Notes: generated by a model not told the origin, from the sequence alone. Positions 35,644 to 44,299 are shown, counted from the first letter of the stretch. The stretch is 64,000 nucleotides of DNA from an uncultured Prevotella sp. (GCA_934254985.1 CAKQMS010000002.1:62001-126000), one strand, 5' to 3'. A program made the numbers and translations.

Positions 35644-37143
35644 ATGAAACATTTAACCTTATTCCTCGCATTAGGAGCAGTAGTTCTCTCCTCTTGCCAA
35701 AATGAAGATAATGAGATCGTTAACGAGTCAACAACTTCTGTAAGCTTCACCATCAATGGTCAGGAAGCTATCACACGCTCATTGACAACTCCTAAAGAGA
35801 ATAGCTATGCTACAGCTTTCGTAGCAAACGACCAGATTGGTATCTATGCTACAGGTGCAGCAACAGCAACAAACGCTTGCTATACAGTAGCTGCAGATGG
35901 TGCAGGCCTCACAGGTTCTACCGTCACCATCAACAAAACAGGCAACGCTCAGTTCTTTGCTTATGCTCCTTACAAAGCAGAGGCTACTGCCGAAGCTGTA
36001 GCTCACAGCGTAGCTATCAACCAGCAGGATGCTGAAGCATACAATGCAAGCAACTTCCTCACTGCTAAGGTTGCTGATATCACAGCCGAAAATCCTAACG
36101 TAGCTTTTGCTTTCAATCCTCGTCTCTCGCTCGTTCGCGTAGAACTTACAGGTGATAAGGGTGTTACCACTACCGACGTTAAGATTAATGCTAAGAGTGC
36201 TATCTCTTGGAATCCTACTACTGATGAGGTTACAGCAACAGGCAATGCTGCTACTATCACCTTCCACAAAGAGGATGTCGACGCTACTCATGCTGTCTTC
36301 ACAGCATTCGTACCAAGCCAGACTATAGCTGGTGGCACACAGGTGCTCATCATGACTGTTGGCGACAAGACTTACGCATTCAAGCCTGCTAACGATGTCA
36401 CCCTCACAGCTGGTGCTGTAAACAAGATTAATGTTAAGATTGCTGGCACAAGCACTCCAGAAATCACTACCGAGAACATCAAGTTCTCTGGCATTTCAGT
36501 AAACGACTGGACAGTAAACGATATCGTTGTTAATGATGGCGAAATCGAAGAGGTTGTAGCAGCTCCTATCGAGCTCATCTCTGCTGCTGATGGTACATTC
36601 ACCGCAGAAACAGCTTTGAAAGTAGTAACAGGCTATCAGGGTTGTGTTGTAGGTTGGAATGCTCTTGCTGTTAAGAATGGCGAAACCGCACACGCTACTA
36701 TCGCTTACGACGAAACAGAAGACGCAATGAAGGTAGACCTCTTGGCTACGGGCGCTTGGTATCAGAAGGCATTGGTATATCGCACTCCTGACAATGCAGG
36801 TTCACTTGGCAAATATAAGCTTAGCTTCAAGGTTAAGTCTACCAATGGTAAGGATATCATCGTAAGAGTAATGCGCGGTCAGACCAAGGATGTATTCACA
36901 TCAAATGCTTACTTCTGCACAGGTACCAACGGCTTCACAGGTCAGGCTCTTACAGCTAAAACAACAGATGCATATGAGTCAAAGGTTGTAAACATCGACT
37001 TGTCTAAGATTACCAATGCAACAACAGCAGCTACCGCAGCTGACCTTGCAACAGGTATCACCATCTCGTTCTCTACAAAGACTGTTACCGACGCTGAGAC
37101 TTACTATATCAAGGATGTTAAACTCGTAGAAGTAAAGGAATAA
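35644..37143 (+). CDS. Fimbrillin-family lipoprotein 3 with C-terminal beta-sandwich
   Basis: About 499 residues from the ATG of MKHLTLFLALGAVVLSSCQN (Cys18); an ATG 24 bases upstream would push the lipobox too far in. The fimbrillin-like part contains FVANDQIGIYATGAATATNA, QFFAYAPYKAEAT and VAFAFNPRLSLVRVELT. The C-terminal about 190 residues contain GKYKLSFKVKSTNGKDIIVR and end YYIKDVKLVEVKE, parallel in architecture to the preceding protein. The two look like a tandem duplication with strong divergence. Confidence 0.75.
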   Translation: MKHLTLFLALGAVVLSSCQNEDNEIVNESTTSVSFTINGQEAITRSLTTPKENSYATAFVANDQIGIYATGAATATNACYTVAADGAGLTGSTVTINKTGNAQFFAYAPYKAEATAEAVAHSVAINQQDAEAYNASNFLTAKVADITAENPNVAFAFNPRLSLVRVELTGDKGVTTTDVKINAKSAISWNPTTDEVTATGNAATITFHKEDVDATHAVFTAFVPSQTIAGGTQVLIMTVGDKTYAFKPANDVTLTAGAVNKINVKIAGTSTPEITTENIKFSGISVNDWTVNDIVVNDGEIEEVVAAPIELISAADGTFTAETALKVVTGYQGCVVGWNALAVKNGETAHATIAYDETEDAMKVDLLATGAWYQKALVYRTPDNAGSLGKYKLSFKVKSTNGKDIIVRVMRGQTKDVFTSNAYFCTGTNGFTGQALTAKTTDAYESKVVNIDLSKITNATTAATAADLATGITISFSTKTVTDAETYYIKDVKLVEVKE

Positions 37144-37165
37144 ATCTCTTAAAACGACAACAATT

Positions 37166-37978
37166 ATGAACAAACTGTTCATTTTTGCAGCACTCACAAC
37201 ATCGCTTCTATTCACAGCTTGCAGCAACGACGAAGAGTTCAACGACTCTGAACGTACATCAACTGTTAGCTTCAAAGTAGAAAAAGATGTAACCACCCGA
37301 ACAACTACAGATGCGGAAGGTTCTGTATACAAGACCAAGTTCGTAGTTGGTGAATCTATAGGTATTTATGGCAACAATGCCAACAACAAGAAATACTCAT
37401 TCACAACAACTTCCGAACTGTCGAGCGAATCTCCTATCGGCATCATAGGCTCACAGGCATACACTTTCTATGCCTATTCTCCATATGCAGAAACCAACGA
37501 CGCTACTGTTGTATTCAGCGTAAAGGAAGATCAGACTAAAGCCGAGGATTTCAATGCCAGCAACTTCCTTGTAGGTGTCGGTACTCATGCTGCAAATAGC
37601 ACTACTCCTGTAAGCCTAACCTTCTCACCAAAGATGGCTATGGTTTATGTGAATATCACGGGGTCTCTTGGCGCCAGCATTACTGATGTATGCATCACAA
37701 ATGTTCACAAGAGCATCAAATGGAATGCTACAGCTACAGAGCCTGAACTTGTTAGCACAGACGCTGTGACATCTATCAAGATGTACTGTCCAAACTCTGC
37801 CGAGCAAGTTTATTTGGCTTTCGTTCCTGTTCAGACCATCAATGCAGGCACACCATTCTTAAGCTTCACCATCGGTAGCAAGAAGTATGCATATACTCCT
37901 TCGGCGGCAGCCATCAGCCTCAAGGCTGGTTCGCGCAATGCTTTCACTATCGATTCAAGTAAGCTTACACAGAACTGA
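37166..37978 (+). CDS. Fimbrillin-family lipoprotein 4 (short)
   Basis: A 270-residue lipoprotein (Cys19 in LFTACSND). It has the fimbrillin pattern only: FVVGESIGIYGNNANN, YTFYAYSPYAETNDATVVFS and VSLTFSPKMAMVYVNITGSL. It lacks the C-terminal sandwich present in the two genes before it. It lies 22 bp downstream of them and is the last gene of the operon, followed by a strong terminator. Confidence 0.75.
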   Translation: MNKLFIFAALTTSLLFTACSNDEEFNDSERTSTVSFKVEKDVTTRTTTDAEGSVYKTKFVVGESIGIYGNNANNKKYSFTTTSELSSESPIGIIGSQAYTFYAYSPYAETNDATVVFSVKEDQTKAEDFNASNFLVGVGTHAANSTTPVSLTFSPKMAMVYVNITGSLGASITDVCITNVHKSIKWNATATEPELVSTDAVTSIKMYCPNSAEQVYLAFVPVQTINAGTPFLSFTIGSKKYAYTPSAAAISLKAGSRNAFTIDSSKLTQN

Positions 37979-38023
37979 TATTCGGGACACTCCCAATATA
38001 CTATAATAGTATAAATCACACAT

Positions 38024-38068
38024 GCCGATAGCACTCACCAACAAATAGTGCTATCGGCTTTCTTTTTT
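38024..38068 (+). terminator. Terminator of the susC operon
   Basis: A perfect 12 bp stem pairs GCCGATAGCACT (38024-38035) with AGTGCTATCGGC (38047-38058), followed by TTTCTTTTTT. Confidence 0.9.
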
Positions 38069-38102
38069 ACTCTAAAAAGGTGGAAATATCACATATTTTA
38101 GC

Positions 38103-38111
38103 TATATTTGC
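38103..38111 (+). promoter_or_regulatory. -7 box for the PL8 lyase gene
   Basis: TATATTTGC is a full match to TAnnTTTGC, 27 bp before the ATG. With the terminator just upstream it makes the lyase gene a separate transcription unit. Confidence 0.65.
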
Positions 38112-38138
38112 AGTATATAAATCTCAATAACAGAATCT

Positions 38139-40514
38139 ATGAAAAAAACTATCGTAAATGCCGTCGTAGCCCTTGCTGCCCTTGTAGCTATGCCTATGTA
38201 TGCACAGGAGTTTACATGGAATGAAACCACCCACGACTTCGGCACCATCGACGAAGCTGATGGCACAGCAAGCTTCGACTTCACCTTTACTAATACTGGC
38301 GACAAACCGCTTATTATTAATAAGGTTATAACAGGTTGCGGATGTACATCTGCTAAATGGAGTAGCAAAGCCTATGCTCCTGGAGCTAAAGGAACAGTAC
38401 GCATAAGCTATCATCCAGAAAACCGAAAGATGGCAGAATTCAGCATTCCTTCTGAGGTTTTCACAAACCTCAAGGAGCCTGCTACTCTCACCATCACAGG
38501 TAAGGTAAACCTTGTGAAACACTCTTATGTAAACTTCTTCGACCCTACCAAGGGTGAGCGCAAGACGTATAAGGCACAGGAACCTAAAGACGACTACGAG
38601 CTGGTGTTGCAGCGTGTGCGCCAAAACCTCTACGAGGGCACAACAGTAGAGCGTATGGATAAGGGCGCTACAAGTCTTATGAAGATGCTCACACCTGAAG
38701 GTATATGGCCAGAGTTCGACTATAAGTGCTTCTTCCGTACCAATTGGGAACCACAGCGCCACCTCACCAATATCCGTCAGATGGCTATTGCTTACACCTG
38801 TCCTGAGTCATCGCTATATGGCAATCAGGTGTTGTTCCGTGCCATCGACAAAGCCCTACGCACATGGAATGAGTATAAGCCAACTTCTTTCAACTGGTGG
38901 TACAACGACATCTCGGCACCAAAGATTATGGCAGACATCCTTGCCTTGCTTGCTGCTGGCGAACAGAAGCCTGCTCCAAGCGTAACAGCAGGACTCATGG
39001 AGATGATGGCAAAGAGCGACCCTCGCAAATGGACTGGTGCCAACAAGCAGGATATTGCTATGCACCACATGATACGTGGCTGTATCCTCAAGAACGATAG
39101 CATCGTGAGCACTAATGTTAGCGAGTTCTTCGAGCCTATCTGCATAACAAGTGGCGAAGGTATACGCGAAGACCTCTCATATCAGCAGCACAATGCTCAG
39201 ATATATATCGGTGGTTATGGAACAGTATTTGTTAACAACATCTCGCAGATAGCTCCTCTCTTCCGTGGCACCAAGTATGCACTATCAGAAGACAAGCTTA
39301 AGCTCTTTAGCGAGTTTGTACGCTCTACATATCTCAACATCTTCCGTGGCAGATATATGGACTTCAGCGTATGCGGACGAAGCGTAACTCGCAAGAAGAC
39401 TCTCGACCTTGGCGACTATGCTTCGCTCTTTAAGAATATGAAGGCTCTCGACCCTGAGCATGCCGACGAATATGAGGCTGCTGCTCAGCGCTTTGCTACG
39501 CAGAATCCTACCATCGGTCGTACAGACATCAACAAGATGTACTACACCAGCGACTACATGCTTCAAAACCGTAAGCGCTACGACCTATCTGTACGTGCTG
39601 TCAGCAAGCGCACTTGTCGCTCAGAGAGTGGTAATGGTGAAAACCTTTGGGGTACATACCTCAGCGAGGGTGCCACCAGCATCCGCGTAATGGGTAATGA
39701 ATATATCGACATCTTCCCAGTATGGGAATGGGATAAGATTCCTGGCACCACACTTCCTGCAGGTGAAGTTGAAAACCACAATGATTGGGGTGTAGCAGGT
39801 GTTGCCGACTTTGTAGGCGGAGCCTCTGATGGTCGCTACGGCGCTATGGCTTACGGCATGAACGACTACGGCGTAAAGGCTCAGAAGGGTTGGTTTATGT
39901 TCGACAACGAGGTAGTTTGTCTTGGTGCAGGCATCGAAGCTCCTGGCACAGAGAAGGAGTTGAACACCACCGTTAACCAATGCAACCTCCTTGGCGATGT
40001 ATATATGATAGGTGCTGATGGTGCAGCAGCAAAGGTTGCACCTGGTTCTACTGTTAGCCAGCCTATAAGTGGTTGGGTATGGCACAACAAGGTGGCATAC
40101 TATTTCCCACAGTCTACTTCCGTAAACCTCAAGACAGCTAATCAGACTGGTCGCTGGAGCAAAGTCAACTTCAACCAGAGTGGCGAGGAAGTATCAAAGC
40201 CTGTATTCAACCTCTCTATCCCTCATGGCAGCAAGCCGCAGCAGGCATCTTATGCCTACTTCATCGTTCCTGGCATCGCATCGCCAGCCATGCTAAAGGC
40301 TTACGACACACAGACTGTAGAGATTCTCAGCAATACAGCAACTCTGCAAGCTGTACACCACAAGAAGCTCGACATCGTAGAGGCTATATTCTATCAGCCA
40401 GGCACTCTTACCATAGGCACCACTACCCTACGTGCCGACAAGCCTTGCATAATGCTTGCCAAGAAAGTATCTACAGGCAATCCTGAGATTATCCAGAAGG
40501 AACCTGGTAAATAA
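38139..40514 (+). CDS. DUF1573 domain fused to a PL8-family polysaccharide lyase
   Basis: 791 residues. A signal peptide (ends MYAQ) is followed by a DUF1573/ASH-like beta domain at about 22-125 (ETTHDFGTIDEADGTASFDF, GDKPLIINKVITGCGCTSAK). The PL8 catalytic alpha/alpha toroid and beta-sandwich domains come next. The aromatic patch is NWW (252-254). The PL8 catalytic residues align as Asn302 (TGAN), His351 (SYQQHNA), Tyr360 (GGYG) and Arg414 (VCGR); the 9 and 63 residue spacings after His match hyaluronate lyase. ENLWGTYLSEGATSI and IPGTTL are further PL8 blocks. PL8 cleaves hyaluronan, chondroitin or xanthan by beta-elimination. It probably makes the substrate for the GH88 enzyme. Confidence 0.92.
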   Translation: MKKTIVNAVVALAALVAMPMYAQEFTWNETTHDFGTIDEADGTASFDFTFTNTGDKPLIINKVITGCGCTSAKWSSKAYAPGAKGTVRISYHPENRKMAEFSIPSEVFTNLKEPATLTITGKVNLVKHSYVNFFDPTKGERKTYKAQEPKDDYELVLQRVRQNLYEGTTVERMDKGATSLMKMLTPEGIWPEFDYKCFFRTNWEPQRHLTNIRQMAIAYTCPESSLYGNQVLFRAIDKALRTWNEYKPTSFNWWYNDISAPKIMADILALLAAGEQKPAPSVTAGLMEMMAKSDPRKWTGANKQDIAMHHMIRGCILKNDSIVSTNVSEFFEPICITSGEGIREDLSYQQHNAQIYIGGYGTVFVNNISQIAPLFRGTKYALSEDKLKLFSEFVRSTYLNIFRGRYMDFSVCGRSVTRKKTLDLGDYASLFKNMKALDPEHADEYEAAAQRFATQNPTIGRTDINKMYYTSDYMLQNRKRYDLSVRAVSKRTCRSESGNGENLWGTYLSEGATSIRVMGNEYIDIFPVWEWDKIPGTTLPAGEVENHNDWGVAGVADFVGGASDGRYGAMAYGMNDYGVKAQKGWFMFDNEVVCLGAGIEAPGTEKELNTTVNQCNLLGDVYMIGADGAAAKVAPGSTVSQPISGWVWHNKVAYYFPQSTSVNLKTANQTGRWSKVNFNQSGEEVSKPVFNLSIPHGSKPQQASYAYFIVPGIASPAMLKAYDTQTVEILSNTATLQAVHHKKLDIVEAIFYQPGTLTIGTTTLRADKPCIMLAKKVSTGNPEIIQKEPGK

Positions 40515-40544
40515 CTCTTTGCTCACATAGAGCAATAAACAAAG

Positions 40545-40600
40545 ATAAACCGTTGCTTAACTTTTGCTTGTGCAGAAGTTTGCAACGGTTTATTTCGTTT
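40545..40600 (+). terminator. Terminator after the PL8 gene
   Basis: A perfect 12 bp stem pairs ATAAACCGTTGC (40545-40556) with GCAACGGTTTAT (40582-40593). A 25-base loop separates the arms, and TTTCGTTT follows. Confidence 0.75.
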
Positions 40601-40942
40601 GTAATGTCAATATAAAGAATTAACTGATATTTTATTGAACTTTCACGCAAGTTCAGAAGTTATAGAAGTTAAAGAAGTTATCGCTCCCTGCGGTCGCTAG
40701 AAGTTAAAGCCATTAGCCTTTAAGTTGGAGTTTTTTTCAGCTGTTTTTTTTAGCTATAAAACATATGGCTTTAACTTCTTTAACTCCTTTTATTCTTTAA
40801 CTTCTCTCATAAGCGAAACTTTAGTATTTTATTATTGCAGTCCGCTAAAACTATTTACAATTTACAGATAGTTAACCGTAAAGGTTGATTTAGAAAATAT
40901 AGTTGAATCCAGCAAGCTATATAAGTGGATAAAACAAGTATC

Positions 40943-41056
40943 CCAGTACCACTTTTAGTACCGCTTAGGTGGTACTGGAGTTTATCTTAGGTGGTACTGG
41001 AGTTTCACCTATGTGGTACTGGAGTTTCTCCTATATGGTACTGACAATGAAACTAA
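40943..41056 (-). repeat. 22-bp-period repeat element, copy B (inverted relative to copy A)
   Basis: Read on the minus strand, it begins TTAGTTTCATTGTCAGTACC, runs through four 22 bp units with core TCCAGTACCA, and ends AAGCGGTACTAAAAGTGGTA. These ends match copy A at 5900-6012 with only scattered changes. It also lies between convergent genes. Confidence 0.85.
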
Positions 41057-41194
41057 GAGCCTTTTTTAAGGAGGTTAAGAGCTTTATTTTCTATTTGTCC
41101 GCTAATACCTTTTATGCTCAAAAACCACACCCCACCTTGTCTTGCATGCAATAAAGAAAACAACACTCCGCTTTGTCGTTAAAACAATAGGTAA

Positions 41195-41237
41195 CAAAAA
41201 AGTCTCTTCATGTTTGACTAAGCAAACACGAAGAGAC
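41195..41237 (-). terminator. Terminator of minus-strand module 1
   Basis: A stem pairs 41202-41216 with 41223-41237 (GTCTCTTC...GAAGAGAC plus TGTTTG/CAAACA with one mismatch). On the minus strand it is followed by TTTTTTGTTAC. Confidence 0.85.
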
Positions 41238-41276
41238 CAAGTTTTTAAATCAAATTATCTATCAGTAGCCTTTGGA

Positions 41277-41450
41277 TTATTCCTCCCAAAGATTACCACT
41301 TTTAGCACCCTCACCTCCAAATGGATCAGTTTCTTCTTTGAGATCAGAGAGATTACCACCTGGTGTAGCAGAACCTGTTGAACCTGCCATTATTGTATTG
41401 TTCTCCATCTTCAATTCTGTTATAGCTGGAGCGATATATGTCTTTTTCAT
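41277..41450 (-). CDS. Small YIxPxI / Trp-acidic-tail protein 1
   Basis: A 57-residue protein that starts MKKTYIAPAITELKMENNTI, continues MAGSTG and ends SGNLWEE. The middle is Gly/Thr/Glu-rich. No signal peptide or transmembrane segment is visible. It shares the N-terminal K-x-YIxPxI motif, the central MA-x-S-x-G motif and the Trp-acidic C-terminus with the small proteins at 44300-44482 and 54742-54915. It begins 22 bp after the stop of the GLUG/fimbrillin-type lipoprotein gene and a terminator follows, so it is cotranscribed with it. The function is unknown. Confidence 0.78.
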   Translation of the reverse strand: MKKTYIAPAITELKMENNTIMAGSTGSATPGGNLSDLKEETDPFGGEGAKSGNLWEE

Positions 41451-41472
41451 TTCTACTGTTTTATTTATTTTG

Positions 41473-43332
41473 TTATTTCTTTACGATTGCACCTTCTGCA
41501 TTAAACTCATATTCTGTAGAGCCCCAAGCGGTGTTAGCATCTGTTACCCACTCGCTAAATGGCTTTTTGTCATCTTTCTTATAGCATTTATTTGGTGTAA
41601 CAGCAGTACTTGAAATCAAATTATCAGCATTTGTCCAACAATTATTCAATGTAAACTCAATTGTACTTGGTGAAGCAACTATACCTCTATTAGTTCCAAC
41701 ATTAGGGAACAACAAGTTCTCAGTCCAACATGCTGTAATTGTAATTTGGTCAGCATCTTTAGAACTTGAAATATAGCCTAAAATACCTCCAGTATAAGTT
41801 GTTGTTGCAGTTGTTATAAATGAAACATCTTTTGTTGAACAGCCCTTTATAATAATTTTCTGATCAGCAGTATTTCCATTTATAGAACCAACAATACCAC
41901 CAAATCTTGGAGACGCATTTGTGCAGTTAATATATCCCTCGTTTCTACAAGCTTCAATTACCGCATCAGTTTTACCATTTTGAGCATATATATCACCAAG
42001 AATTCCACCAATATACTGTGTTTTAGAATTAATAATACCTTTATTTACACAATTCTTTATAGCGTTACCTGTATGGTTAATTCTACCAACTATTCCACCT
42101 ACGGCTTTAGTAGTTACTGATTCATCTGTTGTAATATTTGCTTTATTAGTAAGGTTTTTCACAACTCCATTATAGCCCAAAACTCCAAAGAGACCTAATT
42201 CAGTTGGGGTACCTCCAAGTTTTATATTTCCTAAAATCGCATGACCATCACCATCAAAAGTGCCATGGAAGTTGTCAATTGGAGTCCAAGAGCCATTGAT
42301 AACGATATCATTGGTCAACACAAAATACTTTCCTGAAGTATTTGCATTAGTTTTCGCCTGCTCTCTCAAAAAATTAAATTGTGCCAAGTTGCTAATCTGA
42401 TATGGATTATTTTGGACTCCTGTTCCACCAGCAAAGCTTGTGGCTACACCATTATCAACAACTGCACCTTTCTTTTCAATCTTATAAACCTTACCAGCTA
42501 CGAGGTTAGCATTACCAAGAGTGAATTCATAGGTTTTGCCATCAGCCATTACAGCCTGGAGCTTAACGTTCTGAACTGCACCTGGGTACATTGCGATATA
42601 GATATCCTTTGCCTGACCTGCTTTTACTTCTACAGAAGGAACGGTGATAGTAAAGCCATTCTGGTTGCCGAGCTGACCAGCGTTAGCACCTGTGGTATTC
42701 ATGCGTGAGATAGAATACACGTTGTCGCCGGTAAGATACAAAGCGGCTGTACCTGCAACAGTTGTCCCAGGGAAGTCCAAAGAAAGCTTAAGGAATGTTG
42801 TCTGATACTCGAAATTCATTGAGAGTTCTGTACCCTTGGCAGGATCGTAAGTTGTCTTACCAAACAATACGCAACGGCTTGTTGCATCTGCATAAGTACC
42901 ATCTTGTTTAGAATAGTCTACCTCTATCTGATCACCAAGACCTTCTGTTTTAGCATTTACAGCAGAGATACCATCGTTAGCAACATAAGCGGTAATCTTA
43001 TCTCCATTCTTAGGTGTGGTAGGCAATTTTACTGTAAGTTTTGCATTGTGCTTATCTGCTGTAGTAGTAATTCCACACTTACCAGCATTAGCTGTAGAAC
43101 CAGCAAAAGCATAAACCTTATCGGTAGAGGTCCATTCTACTGTATAATCGTTGTTATACTGAACTCGCGACATAGCGGCATCAGCGCCAGCAGTAGCATT
43201 AATAGTCAAGGTAACGCCCTTGTCTTCTGTTGAGTTTTTGTCACCTACGATATCATTGTCTGAGCTACAAGCTGCAAAGAATGACAATGCTGCAGGAACA
43301 AAAAGCATTTTCATAAGTCTTGTTTGTTTCAT
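41473..43332 (-). CDS. Fimbrillin-like lipoprotein with GLUG repeats
   Basis: A 619-residue lipoprotein (Cys22 in FFAACSSDN). The first about 280 residues have fimbrillin-like strands (YTVEWTSTDKVYAFAGSTAN, YQTTFLKLSLDF). Residues about 300-560 carry a GLUG-type repeat region: FHGTFDGDGHAILGNIKLGG, LGLFGVLGYNGVVKNLTNKA, VGGIVGRINHTGNAIKNCVN, IGGILGDI and FGGIVGSING. These repeats form a beta-solenoid typical of surface adhesins. Unlike the two other modules it has no poly(G) tract and its frame is intact. The small-protein gene follows 22 bp downstream. Confidence 0.82.
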   Translation of the reverse strand: MKQTRLMKMLFVPAALSFFAACSSDNDIVGDKNSTEDKGVTLTINATAGADAAMSRVQYNNDYTVEWTSTDKVYAFAGSTANAGKCGITTTADKHNAKLTVKLPTTPKNGDKITAYVANDGISAVNAKTEGLGDQIEVDYSKQDGTYADATSRCVLFGKTTYDPAKGTELSMNFEYQTTFLKLSLDFPGTTVAGTAALYLTGDNVYSISRMNTTGANAGQLGNQNGFTITVPSVEVKAGQAKDIYIAMYPGAVQNVKLQAVMADGKTYEFTLGNANLVAGKVYKIEKKGAVVDNGVATSFAGGTGVQNNPYQISNLAQFNFLREQAKTNANTSGKYFVLTNDIVINGSWTPIDNFHGTFDGDGHAILGNIKLGGTPTELGLFGVLGYNGVVKNLTNKANITTDESVTTKAVGGIVGRINHTGNAIKNCVNKGIINSKTQYIGGILGDIYAQNGKTDAVIEACRNEGYINCTNASPRFGGIVGSINGNTADQKIIIKGCSTKDVSFITTATTTYTGGILGYISSSKDADQITITACWTENLLFPNVGTNRGIVASPSTIEFTLNNCWTNADNLISSTAVTPNKCYKKDDKKPFSEWVTDANTAWGSTEYEFNAEGAIVKK

Positions 43333-43641
43333 CTTTTTATTAAGTTATTAGATATTTATTAAATTATTTATTAAATACAGTTTGAATTATTAGATATTTG
43401 CATTAGGTTTGCATAACCGGGTGCAAAATTATATAATATTCTTCGACTATATAAAGCATTTACATAGTTTAACTACTTAATAAAATATTTTATTATCATT
43501 CTAACTATCAACAAAAATCTACCAGACTTACATATACACCTTATTATAATATATTATTATGTCGTAATTATTAAGCATTTTGCTTTAATTTGAATGCTTC
43601 AAACTTACAGATTATCTTTGATTTTCATCAATATTCACTCC
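43333..43641. other. AT-rich intergenic region
   Basis: About 309 bp, strongly AT-rich. It holds the -7 box TAATTTTGC on the minus strand (43423-43431), about 90 bp upstream of the GLUG lipoprotein start. I see no gene. Confidence 0.6.
43423..43431 (-). promoter_or_regulatory. -7 box for the GLUG lipoprotein / small protein 1 operon
   Basis: The minus strand reads TAATTTTGC, a full match to TAnnTTTGC. It implies a 5' leader of about 85 bases. Confidence 0.6.
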
Positions 43642-44142
43642 TTACTTTTTATCCCATTCTTTTAGCACTTCCTTAGCTTTTTCCAAATGTCGCTTGTCGC
43701 GTGCACCACGACGGTCGAAGAGAGCGGCAGCATCAAAGGATGCACCTGTTTTAGAGCGTGGAATAGCAGAGATAGCCTGTTGCATGCCCTTGAGCATACA
43801 CGATAGTCCCTCCACACGAAGATCCTTTCCCCAAACTTGAACTTCGCGTAGAGTATTCATCGATGGCAACAACATAATGGTATCAGTAAGATTCTCTTGT
43901 TTCACGGTATATGCCAAATAGCCATACCGCATAAAAGTAGCCTCTTCGAAGGCTACGGGCAGATGTAGAGTGCCTGTATAGTCGGTAGTGTCGCGATAGT
44001 TGGTTTTGGTAACTACATGCACATCTCGCAATGGCGTATGCGTTTCCAAGTCGCATACCACTATCACTCTTTGGGCTTTCACCTCACTACACCATATTAT
44101 AATAAAGAGGGGCAACAGAAAGCCCAAAATATTACTACTCAT
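43642..44142 (-). CDS. Exported carboxypeptidase-regulatory-like domain protein
   Basis: 166 residues. The signal peptide (LGFLLPLFIIIWCSEVKAQ) is followed by one CarboxypepD-reg-like beta-sandwich (QRVIVVCDLETHTPLRDVHV, DTTDYTGTLHLP, GYLAYTV). A short helical tail (AIPRSKTGASFDAAALFDRR) has no recognised domain. No TonB plug or barrel follows, unlike SusC. Its -7 box and start codon lie inside a 16 bp inverted repeat pair. The function is unknown. Confidence 0.78.
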   Translation of the reverse strand: MSSNILGFLLPLFIIIWCSEVKAQRVIVVCDLETHTPLRDVHVVTKTNYRDTTDYTGTLHLPVAFEEATFMRYGYLAYTVKQENLTDTIMLLPSMNTLREVQVWGKDLRVEGLSCMLKGMQQAISAIPRSKTGASFDAAALFDRRGARDKRHLEKAKEVLKEWDKK

Positions 44143-44226
44143 TTGTCAAGTCATTAATACGTGGTGCTCGTATATCGCACCTTAAACTTCGACAAAGTTA
44201 ATATTTTTGCTCTGTTGCCCCTCTTT
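44104..44226. repeat. 16-bp inverted repeat pair enclosing a promoter and start codon
   Basis: AAAGAGGGGCAACAGA at 44104-44119 and its exact reverse complement at 44211-44226 bound a 91 bp segment. The segment contains the start codon of the 43642-44142 gene, its -7 box and a small hairpin (GGTGC...GCACC). Confidence 0.7.
44193..44200 (-). promoter_or_regulatory. -7 box for the 43642-44142 gene
   Basis: The minus strand reads TAACTTTG (then TC), matching TAnnTTTG, 51 bp upstream of the start codon. Confidence 0.55.
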
Positions 44227-44299
44227 GGGTTAAAATACTTTTTGTATATTAAACTTTCATTTTGCTAAAATACAGCGTAATTAGTTAACAATCGTAAAA

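Larger units (their letters stand above)
40515..41276. other. Gene-free 760 bp convergent intergenic region
   Basis: It holds the PL8 terminator, a repeat copy (40943-41056) and the terminator of the minus-strand small-protein gene. Around 40655-40805 there is an inverted-repeat-rich stretch built from AGAAGTTAAAG-like words on one side and TAACTTCTTTAACT on the other. I see no supportable gene; apparent ORFs at 41142-41381 are antisense shadows. Confidence 0.65.

Noticed and set aside
41142..41613. Plus-strand open frames in front of the GLUG lipoprotein region
   Set aside because: They are antisense to the terminator, to small protein 1 and to the 3' end of the GLUG gene, and their composition is not protein-like.
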